Positions 56,901-64,000 of a stretch of 64,000 nucleotides of DNA are shown one piece after another (the stretch's first letter is position 1; each line of letters opens with the position of its first letter). The stretch spans positions 20,498,193 to 20,562,192 of the forward strand of contig NC_041807.1 in the NCBI RefSeq assembly GCF_900964775.1, in the 5' to 3' direction. The position numbers and the translations under genes were made by a program. Below the pieces are notes generated by a model. The model was given only the letters and a program-made list of their open reading frames with translations, was not told the DNA's origin and searched no databases. This stretch comes from Scleropages formosus. Taxonomy: Eukaryota; Chordata; Actinopteri; Osteoglossiformes; Osteoglossidae.

Positions 56901-59831
56901 GCACAAGGGCCGGTCGGTCATTTCTTCATTTCGCTGATATTTTTCCAAAGCAGCCTACAATAAAACACTCATAAAAAGTTTTGTTCCTAATAAAAAGCTG
57001 AATTCATTCCCCCTTCGTGGAGCTGAGGAACCAGAACACAGATTCTGTTTAGGGTTAGATTACGGAATGTGCATTAATTATTCTCACACGTTTTCCAAGA
57101 AGGAGCGCACTGGGTTTCGCTGGGTCCTGCTGCCCGGTGGGTCTGGGGTTCGAGTCCTGTTTGGAGTGCCTTGGCATCCCGTCCTGGGTGTGTCCCCTCC
57201 CCCTCCAGCCTTTCGCCCTGTGTTGCTGGGTTAGGTTCCGGTTCACTGCGACCCCCTGCTTGGGACAAGCGGTTTCAGTCTGTGTGTGCGTATTATTGCT
57301 ATGGTCCAGACCAGAAGCTCCTTCCAAAAATATGTGTTTAACTCAACTATCTCCCATTTGTCCACTAGAAATGCTAATATTGAACCTGCGTGATGATTTC
57401 AGTGAACTCTGGTTTGGTCACCCTTTTTGGACCTTCTCAGGAACGGTCATCTCTGTTGCGTCAGCTGGTTTCTCAGCACCAGCGAGACACTTGTGTCCTG
57501 CAGCAGGGCGCTAAAGGTGGACGCACCGCCTGTCCTTTGCCGTAGAATCACGACTGCAAGCTGACACGTGAAATTGTGGAGCTCATCGACAGAGAGATGG
57601 ACCTCCTGTCCAGAAGTGTCAGGGAGGCCAACTTGGGTGGGCTGAGGACGAGGATCGCCACGCTCTTCCTCCAGTACATCAAGACTCCTGTCTTCAACCC
57701 TGAGGTCTCCAGGTTGCTGAAGGTACGTGCTGAAGCCTTGTCATCTGCTCCCCAGCAGCGTCAGATCAAGAAGTCGTTCGTCTGCTCGTTTCACGAGGTT
57801 CTCCTGCGTCCTCGGGCAGGTTCCCCAGGATCCTGTCCAGCTGAAGCAGGACATGTTCTTCTGCCTCGGCTGCGGTGGTTACCGCCGAGCCGCAGACTTT
57901 TCCCTGACGTCGAACTCGCGGACGGTGGGCCGCTGCACGCACTGCGGACAGCTGGACAATGAAGGCCGTCTGCGAGAGGACCTCTCCCTCTACAAGGACA
58001 TCCTCTGCCGGCTGCAGCAGACAGAGATCGAGCACAGCAAGGAGGCCCAGATCCCCTTCTTGCTCCAGGTATCCCTTCGGTGACAACGGAGCAGGAGGAG
58101 CGTGAATCAAAGGGCTTGATGAGTCTCGGAGAAGGACGAGTCACTGTGGCTTTACAGTGACCGTGTGCGTTTGTCTGAAAACACCGTCTACAGTGAATTT
58201 TCGTAACCTCTGGGACACCCCTCGGGGTTACGAAAATTCCACGTCACGACGAGCGTCATTCATCGCCCTTCCTTCATCTTACAAGGCATTTCCACGCACG
58301 AAGATCTCATCCCTCGTCAGCCCTAGTTTCCTACTTTCACCTGTTTAATCTCAGCGACCACGAACCGTTGAGACTGTCCAACAGTGTGCACTTGTCCCCT
58401 GGATTTACTTTGTTTTCATTCATTACTCTTCCGTTTTCATTTGTTTCCATTTAATGTACACACATTGATCATCATATGCATGAATGTTTTGTCTGTGAGT
58501 GTTTATTAAGCGCACGGTACATAACAGGTAGGAAAAAGCTGAACGAGTGCAGGTACACCATGCTACGGTATTATGGAGTAATTAACGCAGTAAAACTGCC
58601 CTGTTATGCTGTGTTATGATAACAAATGTTACCTACTGAAATAACTGTTTATTATGCTGTTTGTACCCATGTTGCTGTGGTGCCTGTGTTTCAGGAGCGT
58701 GACCTGCGCTACCTGGTGGACGTGGTGTGGGAGGCCCAGTCGGCCCTCAGCGCCTGGAACGATCTGCACGACCTGGTGACGGTGCGCTGGGATCGCTCCC
58801 GGGAATGGAGCCCCTGGAACTGCATCCTGCTCACCGAGGACGAAGCCACCGCCCACCTGAAGCTGGAAAATGTGGAGCAGGTGCTACTTGTCGTTCCCTC
58901 TGCTGCAGCGTCCCTCCCTGTCGTGTCCACCGAGCTGCATTTTGGCGGCTTCCGCTTCATTCTGTGCATCGAGATTACTAGTGACCTGATGGTTGTTGGT
59001 TTAAGTCCCAGCGAAGGCGCTGTGGTAGCCTCGGGCGAAGTTCACCGTCGACCCGATATAACACGCGTTGACGTCTGCTGATTTCCTGCTCTCGCTCGTC
59101 ACATCTCATTCTCACTTTTCCCCGGTACAGCATCAGGTCTACGTCGAGTCCACATGAGATTCCATTTACCAAGAGTACGAATCCTGAATGCATGCAGTTA
59201 TAAACTAAGTTATAAATTTTGATGTTATAAATGCATGCAGTGACAGTCGTCACCATCGGCCTGCTGGTACAAACGGATGTTGCAGGCGGACCTTTTAAAC
59301 GAAACTTGTCTTTCGGGCTCTTTCGTGATGAAAAACAGAAGTTATTTATCCAACTTGTAATGTGAACCTGCTGTCCGCAAACTACTCAACAGCACCGGGA
59401 GACGATGGGCTCCAGGTCCCGACTGTTATGTGGTCCCACTTGATATCCGGCCGTGTGACGTCGGCTTTCCAGTTGTGGCGTAACGCTGCGTCATCGCGGC
59501 GTCGTCAAGTGTTCTGGATCGCTGTCACACGAGAGCAGTGGTTCCTCCAAAGCTGATCTTTCAGCCCAGTTCGGATGAAAACTAATAGCACTTCCTTTGA
59601 GAGAAACCACCAGCAGTCACTTCCTGAGTTTTTCTGATGCTTTGCATGTTCCTCCGCCAGCAAGGAGTGTTGTTTTCGTCTGAAAGAGTCGTGTTCTCCT
59701 CTCCGCAGGCGTACGGCGTGCCCTTCGTCCACAGCGTGCAGCACAGACACACACTGGGCAGGAAGTACTTCTCCCGCATCCCACGCATGGCCGAGATGCT
59801 CCGACAATCGGACACCCAGCAAGTGGCTTAG
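50958..59831 (+). CDS. iqub: IQ motif and ubiquitin-like domain protein (14 exons)
   Basis: IQUB is a radial-spoke-associated protein of motile cilia and sperm tails. Exons: 50958-51114, 52280-52393 (uncertain), 52649-52798, 53220-53354, 53449-53616, 54038-54219, 54351-54506, 55493-55703, 55796-55971, 56473-56643, 57546-57722, 57820-58068, 58695-58880, 59709-59831. The full model is phase-consistent at 784 residues (human 791). It has an acidic N-terminus, a ubiquitin-like domain ([12 protein letters not shown] to ELELRSSDP), a conserved [20 protein letters not shown] block, and an IQ motif ([15 protein letters not shown]). A charged coiled coil and an AELRELYSS-type helix region follow. A cysteine ribbon ([15 protein letters not shown], then [11 protein letters not shown]) and a conserved [21 protein letters not shown] block near the C-terminus complete it. 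It has about 90% similar repeats of its N-terminal exon. The region 51,1-53,2 kb is SINE- and duplication-rich. Confidence 0.93.
51626..51680 (-). mobile_element. Family-B SINE tail fragment
   Basis: GACATTTAGTTGTTTAGCTG followed by ACACTTTTCTCCAAAGCAAC is an inverted family-B end. It lies directly before a full copy in the opposite orientation. Confidence 0.6.
51724..51937 (+). mobile_element. Family-B SINE, nearly complete
   Basis: The head GGGGACAGCTGGTAGCATAG, the B-box-like GGTTTGAGCCTCAGC, the central TACCCTGAATTGCTCCAGTA and TATAAATGGGTAAATAATTG, and the tail AGAAAAGCATCAGCTAAAAG are all in order. It is one of the best-preserved family-B copies, in iqub intron 1. Confidence 0.85.
51940..52008. 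repeat. AT-rich palindromic (TATA/CATATA) tract
   Basis: This is a mix of TATATATACATATAAATATATG units that can fold back on itself. It follows the SINE tail and is probably an expanded microsatellite tail. Confidence 0.8.
53690..53905. repeat. GATG minisatellite with 60-70 bp higher-order units
   Basis: GGATGGATGGATGG runs are separated by a recurring GATGAGTAGTTGTTGA(A/G)GA unit, at least four times. The block follows a short piece of dispersed repeat (GGTCTGGACCACTGTGACCC) and lies in iqub intron 5. It explains the serine/histidine-rich minus-strand open frame here. Confidence 0.9.
54688..54865 (-). mobile_element. Family-B SINE in iqub intron 7
   Basis: ACATTTATTCATTTAGCTGATG, TTTTCTCCAAAGGCGATTTA, TATCTTTACTGGAGTAATTTAG and CTGCAACCTCTGGATCC follow the inverted family-B order. 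Confidence 0.75.
55069..55263 (+). mobile_element. Family-A SINE in iqub intron 7
   Basis: The head GGGGGCGCAGTGGGTTGGACC, the B-box GGGGTTCAAGTCTGGCTGGG, the body GTTAGGCTCCGGCTCCCCGCG and the tail GATGGTGTGTGTGTGTG are present. GTTTCCAC occurs just before (about 55054-55061) and just after the TG run (about 55267-55274), a probable short target-site duplication. Confidence 0.85.
56078..56215. repeat. Possible LINE 3' fragment
   Basis: GTGGTGGAATGAGCTCCCTGC, CCCTCAGAGCTGCTGGATCC and CATTCAAGAAGGGTTTCAAAG match the usual terminal coding segment of fish LINE elements. It is truncated, in iqub intron 9. Confidence 0.4.
56749..56890 (+). mobile_element. Family-B SINE, diverged
   Basis: GGGGCAGCAGGTGGCATAACC, GTTGTACCTTTGAGGGCAC and ATGGGTAAATCATTGTGAATT keep the family-B order with a missing central part. 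An inverted tail fragment lies right after it (about 56920-56975). Confidence 0.65.
57101..57290 (+). mobile_element. Family-A SINE in iqub intron 10
   Basis: GAGCGCACTGGGTTTCGCTGG, GGGGTTCGAGTCCTGTTTGG, GTTAGGTTCCGGTTCACTGCG and GGGACAAGCGGTTTCAGTCTG follow the family-A order, with a short TG tail. A short piece after the B-box is deleted. Confidence 0.85.
58195..58239. repeat. Perfect 14-bp inverted repeat (hairpin)
   Basis: GAATTTTCGTAACC at 58195-58208 is matched by its reverse complement at 58226-58239, with a 17-base loop. It is in iqub intron 12. It could be the joined ends of a collapsed TIR element. Confidence 0.8.
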
Positions 59832-60487
59832 GCTCCTCCCCCAATGTCTCTGACGCACCTTGCTGATGATCTGATCCAGCATCCATCTGTTTGTGTGACT
59901 GCATGGTGTCCTTTAGAGTCTCCTGGAGCACCACAGCTCAAAGGAGTCTTCCCTGCTGCTGTTTTCACATCCATGTAGTGTTCCAGAACATACCGTGGCC
60001 CGGACGCTTATATTTGTTCCTGTGGACGCATCCGCGCATGTGAGGACTTTTTCCGGATCTTTCACGGGAGCTCTGCTGATCTTCGGGTCTTCCTCATCTT
60101 CTGCAGTTAGTGGGGTGTCCTCGGCATGACGGAGACAGAGATGTTGCTTCCACCAGCTTTTAACCACTTTTCTGCTTCTCGTAATGTGCTCAGTGTCCAT
60201 GTTGCAAAGGTTAGGAGACAGAAAGCAGCCTTGTTGAGCCTTGTCAAGAGCTGACATCCTCACGATGATGCTGAACAACGAGAACAGTGTAAATCATAGT
60301 AATGTTGCTCCAAATGATGTTTTCAGCACGCCACATTTCAAACACGTCCTTCGTCTTTTAACAGCGAGGCCGTTTTCCCCAGGCTGCACCCATGGGTGCG
60401 TCCAAAAGGGTAAAAACCAAGAGTTCTGCTGCACTGCGGTAAGAGGGCACTTATCGCTCACCCGGGCATGTAAGCGTGTGTCTTTCA
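59832..60487. other. iqub 3' flank, no gene seen
   Basis: This region downstream of the iqub stop should include its 3' untranslated region. No AATAAA was placed with confidence. A minus-strand segment (about 60270-59920) has diverged LINE-like wording (VRMSALDKAQQGCFLS, ADDTPLTAED-like) and may be a reverse-transcriptase relic. Confidence 0.35.
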
Positions 60488-60682
60488 GCTGTAGACAGAC
60501 AGCGTGGTGATTATAACTGCTGCCTGTGGACCCAAATGTAACAGGTTTGAATCCCAGCTGCAATACCCTTGAGCGAGGTACTTACCCTAAGTTGCTCCAG
60601 TACAACAATGGGTGAATAACTGGAAGTTGTGAGACACCGTAAGTCGCTTTGGGGAAAAGCATCCGTTAAATGAATGAATACG
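60488..60682 (+). mobile_element. Family-B SINE downstream of iqub
   Basis: GACAGCGTGGTGATTATAAC, AACAGGTTTGAATCCCAGC, TACCCTAAGTTGCTCCAGTA and GTAAGTCGCTTTGGGGAAAAG with ATGAATGAAT tail are in the family-B order. Confidence 0.85.
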
Positions 60683-61103
60683 CGCTGTAGGGTGCAGAGG
60701 GTGGCCGATGCAGAGTTTCACCAGTAGAGGGAGCCACCAGTTTGCTCCATGGCCTTGCGCTTCATCTCCAGCAGCTCAGGAGGTGTACAAATGAAAGCAA
60801 ATCCTCTTCTTTGTCATCCCCAGCACTGGAAAATGTTCCTGTGCTGTCAAACTGTCCCTCTGTGTGAATGCGCAAATACCCAGCGACCCCCTAGTCTTGA
60901 AAAAAGCAGCTCCCCGGGCTGTGGGTTCGAGTCCCGGTGTCAGGAAGGCCAGCCCCCCTCCCGCTGCAGTATGTTAGTTACAGAGAGAAGATGAGCTCTA
61001 AAATGAGTCGGGGGGGGGGGGTTGTTTGTTGACGGTCCCTGTGCACTGTTTTCCACTCGGCTTTTATGGGAGGACGGCACATCTAATAAATTACTGGAAT
61101 TTA

Positions 61104-61300
61104 CACACACACACAGTCTGAAACCCCTTGGTCGCAGCAAGCCGGAGCCTAACCCGGCAACACGGGGCGCAAAGCTGGAGGGGGAGGGGACACACCCAGG
61201 ACGGGACGCCAGTCCATTGCAAGGTACCCCAAGCAGGACTCGAACTCAGACCCACCGTACAGCGGGACTCGGCCAAACCTGCTGCACCACCACAACCCCC
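61104..61300 (-). mobile_element. Family-A SINE downstream of iqub
   Basis: A CA run precedes CAGTCTGAAACCCCTTGG. GCCGGAGCCTAACCCGGCAAC, ACGCCAGTCCATTGCAAGG and a GCTGCACCACCACAACCCCC end follow. Near matches TACTGGAATT before and TACTGCAATT after suggest an imperfect target duplication. Confidence 0.85.
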
Positions 61301-61604
61301 TACTGCAATTGAGCAAAAATCATTTAAAAATTCATAGCTCACATGAAATTGTTACATTTTTTTGCCCGCAGTTTGTCTGATTGCCTTCAGGTGGACTGTG
61401 TATTACTGTGCATCCGCAGGAGTGTCTCCAAGTGCAAATCGCCGCATTAATAAATCATGACTCAAGTATCCCGCTCTTGAGCAAAGGCTCATTTCCGTGA
61501 CGTGAAATGAGTTTTACTGCCACTGGTGCACAGACTGTATAGTCCCTCGCTGTTGAACCAGGACTCCTAATTCTGCTGGACTTTGAGCCTTGATGACCAG
61601 ACAC

Positions 61605-61690
61605 GTCCTTCGTAGTGGTTAAGGAAGCAGCCTTATCAACCACAGGTGGTGGGTTTGAGTCCCTGGAGGCACCCTGCCGCTATGATGCCG
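61605..61690 (+). mobile_element. SINE head fragment
   Basis: CGTAGTGGTTAAGGAAGCAGC with GGTGGGTTTGAGTCCCTGG is a tRNA-like A-box/B-box pair without the SINE body. It is diverged and truncated. Confidence 0.45.
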
Positions 61691-61735
61691 AGAAAACGAC
61701 AGAACTGAATGTTACCAGTTTGCACAGAAGCAAAT

Positions 61736-61987
61736 TTACTTCCAAACTAAGTTTGACATGAGCAGTGCATGTACGTTTATGGTGACGCATCGAGTCTCAG
61801 CGGAAGTGTCTTCACCCATTTCTTCAGAAGATCCAGCTCTTTGTCGCAGATCCAGGTCTTTTTGTAGCTCAAAAAACGTGAACATCCGATCCAAGAGAAT
61901 CGCCCCAGTATGGTAAAGTGCGGTACTCTCCATGGAAAAGCAGCTGCCAGCCTTTGATGCTGTGTTCTGAAGGACAACTGTTTGAAA
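61736..61987 (-). CDS. Candidate terminal exon of an unidentified gene
   Basis: A strong acceptor (TTTTGTTTTCCAG) at 61988 opens an 83-codon frame beginning FQTVVLQNTASKAGSC and containing YHTGAILLDRMFTFFELQKD. It ends VTINVHALLMSNLVWK and a TAA stop at 61736. The charged, amphipathic composition looks like a real protein end. I do not recognise the family. The rest of the gene would lie further along the minus strand, partly beyond this window. It could be a chance frame. Confidence 0.3.
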   Translation of the reverse strand, partial: FQTVVLQNTASKAGSCFSMESTALYHTGAILLDRMFTFFELQKDLDLRQRAGSSEEMGEDTSAETRCVTINVHALLMSNLVWK

Positions 61988-62424
61988 CTGGAAAACAAAA
62001 GAATTTCAGTGGAAATGCAGTTATGTGCTGAGCTTTCTTATATATAAAAACATCTTTGCATATCAGATGCCAGGTGCATGTCTTTCTATTAAAATGATCA
62101 AATTTTCACTCTTAAGTTCCAATTTTGTGTACTTTATCGGCATGACAAAATATATTCACTTTACCAAAGCGCTGGGAGAACCATTGCGTTAGCAATATTT
62201 AGTAGCAAAAAAATAATAAGGGGTAAATAAATAACATGCAATTAATTTAAAAAAGAGATTTCTGTGGGACAAAAGCGCTGATTGCAGTAACATCACTAAT
62301 AAAGAATATAGAAAATAAATTTGTACTGGACAGATGAGTGACAGTTGTGTCCAACATTCGTTATTATTGGAGTGAGATTAAATACACTTAAACATCCTGT
62401 ACTTTGACTGTGATTTGGACAACC

Positions 62425-63400
62425 TCATGTCATCAAGAGGCAAAGCAGGGCCATCGAAGCGGAAAGTGATCCGCTTGCAAACGCCCACTTGCTATGCTGG
62501 ACGTCCACTTTTTCCCACGAGCACCGCTCCGTTACGTCGTCCGCAGGCATTCGAGCGCTGCAGTCCCGATGGACTCGTGAAAACGGGTCAGGGGAGAGAT
62601 GCGAACGGCGCATCCGTAGGTCGACGGGCGTTTTGAAACACATGAGCTGCATCTTGTCCTCCTCCACTTTGAGCCTCTGGAGTCTGGAGGGAAGCGCTCT
62701 AACTCTTAGAGGTCGGAACTTTGAGCCGTCTTCTTCCCGTTGCGGGGAGTTCCGAGAGCTGCGAATAAGAACGTGCGACTGCATGGAGACCACAAGCGTA
62801 AACCTTCGATGTTGCCTTTCCCGTAAACACAACCTCCGAATGTCCGTTCGGCCCTCTAATGCGCTGCGTGAGTGCGGATCGCGGCGAAATCGCACTGCGG
62901 CCTTTGCGACGCGCCGATGAGTTCGAACCCTTTCTCGCCCGTTGCGGCTGTGCCGTCGACTCGCCGCACGTGAACCGGACTGCGAGGGAGAGCTCTTCAA
63001 AGGTATTGTGACGATTACTCGTGAAAATGACGCGAACAAAACGAGTGATTTTTCCAGGGCCGGAAGAGCGAAGGCGTCTCTTTTGCTCGTTCGCCGCGTT
63101 CGTGAAATGAGCGCATTTCCGTCGCTCGCTTTCCTCCTCTTCCCCCGGTTGCCGAAATACCGCTTTGCGTTAAATGTTGAACAAAGACCAAATGAGAGCT
63201 GCTTATTCGTAAGGCCGGAGCCCCGTGGCTTTCGGCGCTCCATGGTGACGGAGTGGCCGCGTCCCCCAGCAGGAGCGCGTCCGTTTCTCGGCCCGCTGCT
63301 CACCCTGGGTTGCCGTGGTGATTCGCTGCGGAGCGGGTTGCGACACAGCTGGCACTTCTCCTTGGAGAGGCTAAGGCATTCCAGCGGCGAGCTTTTCTCC
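62425..63400. promoter_or_regulatory. CpG-rich block, possible CpG island
   Basis: This stretch has frequent CG dinucleotides and balanced GC, unlike its AT-rich left flank (62030-62400). Long open frames run on both strands (292 codons minus at 62425-63303, 143 and 160 codons plus), as expected from few stop codons in CG-rich DNA. None shows a known domain. It may be the promoter/first exon of a neighbouring gene, perhaps the one whose 3' exon is suspected at 61736-61987. Confidence 0.4.
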
Positions 63401-63407
63401 TCTAAGG

Positions 63408-63610
63408 GACGGCTGGTAGCGTAGTGGTTAGCGCTACTGCCTTTGGATCCACAGGTTTGATCCCCCCTCCAGCTGTAGTACCCTGGAGCAAGGTACTTAC
63501 CCCAAATTGCTCCAGTACCATAACCCAGCTGTATAAATTGGTAACTAATTGTAACCTTTACATTGTAAGTTGCTTTGGAGAAAAGTGTCAGCTAAAATAA
63601 GTAACTGTAA
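63408..63610 (+). mobile_element. Family-B SINE, nearly complete
   Basis: GGACGGCTGGTAGCGTAGTGG, CAGCTGTAGTACCCTGGAGC, TACCCCAAATTGCTCCAGTA and GTAAGTTGCTTTGGAGAAAAG follow the full family-B order. Confidence 0.88.
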
Positions 63611-63784
63611 CCAGGTGACACATCTGTAATGGATCTTGATCTGTGTTGCTCCACTGATTTCAGTATCACTCCTGTTTCCATCCACTGATGCAGTTCTGTA
63701 TTTTTTTAAATAGAAAAGAGCCTTTGTGAATTTGACTCTAATGTGTACATGCAGAATATGTTTGCGTTGCATAACTTTAAATAT

Positions 63785-63921
63785 AGGAACGCAGCTGGTA
63801 CTGTAGAGCTTACAATTGCTGCCTTTGGACCTAAAGGGCGTAGGTTCAAATCCCACCTCTAGCTGTAGTACCCTTGAGCAAGGTACTTACCCTCAATTGC
63901 TCCAGTAAAATTACCCCACTG
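63785..63921 (+). mobile_element. Family-B SINE interrupted by a family-A SINE
   Basis: GAACGCAGCTGGTACTGTAG, GGTTCAAATCCCACC and TACCCTCAATTGCTCCAGTA lead to AAATTACCCCACTGTA, where the family-B sequence stops and a family-A SINE begins in the opposite orientation. Confidence 0.8.
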
Positions 63922-64000
63922 TACACACACCATCTGAACCGCTTGTCCCATACGGGGTCGCAGGGAGCCAGAGCCTAACCCGGCAACACAGGGCGTAAGG
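63922..64000 (-). mobile_element. Family-A SINE, cut by the window end
   Basis: CACACACCATCTGAACCGC, TTGTCCCATACGGGGTCGCAG and AACCCGGCAACACAGGGCG are the inverted 3' half of family A. The tRNA head lies beyond the window. Confidence 0.85.

Overview
This is vertebrate nuclear DNA, most likely from a ray-finned fish. The gene order and exon structures are vertebrate. The intergenic DNA is full of fish-type tRNA-derived SINEs with a TG-rich 3' tail and small terminal-inverted-repeat (TIR) elements. The commonest SINE resembles repeats I associate with bonytongues (arowana and relatives), but that placement is a guess. Five gene families can be followed exon by exon with consensus splice sites.

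The order and orientation are hyal4-like (-), wasl/N-WASP (+), lmod2 (-), asb15 (-, two tandem copies), ndufa5 (+), iqub (+). This is the human 7q31 block HYAL4-WASL-LMOD2-ASB15-NDUFA5-IQUB read from the other strand. Approximate layout: 1-1.2 kb unassigned; 1.2-3.6 kb hyaluronidase; 3.6-13.3 kb repeat-rich spacer; 13.3-31.4 kb wasl with a CpG-island promoter and repeat-filled introns; 31.4-37.5 kb spacer holding a decayed lmod2; 37.5-41.5 kb and 42.6-46.9 kb the two asb15 genes; 47.9-50.3 kb ndufa5; 51.0-59.8 kb iqub; 59.8-64 kb SINE-rich spacer with a possible 3' exon of another gene and a CpG-rich stretch.

The genes are linked by history rather than by an operon. N-WASP drives Arp2/3 actin branching. 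Leiomodin-2 is a muscle actin nucleator, lost here. ASB15 is a muscle-associated ankyrin/SOCS-box ubiquitin-ligase adaptor. NDUFA5 is a complex I accessory subunit. IQUB is a cilium/sperm axoneme protein.

The most interesting observations are: (1) a 366-bp open, phase 1-1, splice-site-flanked candidate cassette exon inside wasl between the WH1 and basic/CRIB regions; (2) a lmod2 unitary pseudogene exactly where synteny predicts the gene; (3) a tandem asb15 pair sharing a 352-bp tract with only three mismatches while the rest of the genes has diverged strongly, which indicates recent gene conversion; (4) a triplicated N-terminal exon in iqub, where the same sequence acts as a start codon in one copy and a splice acceptor in the others; (5) a near-perfect RFX X-box just upstream of iqub, as expected for a ciliary gene.
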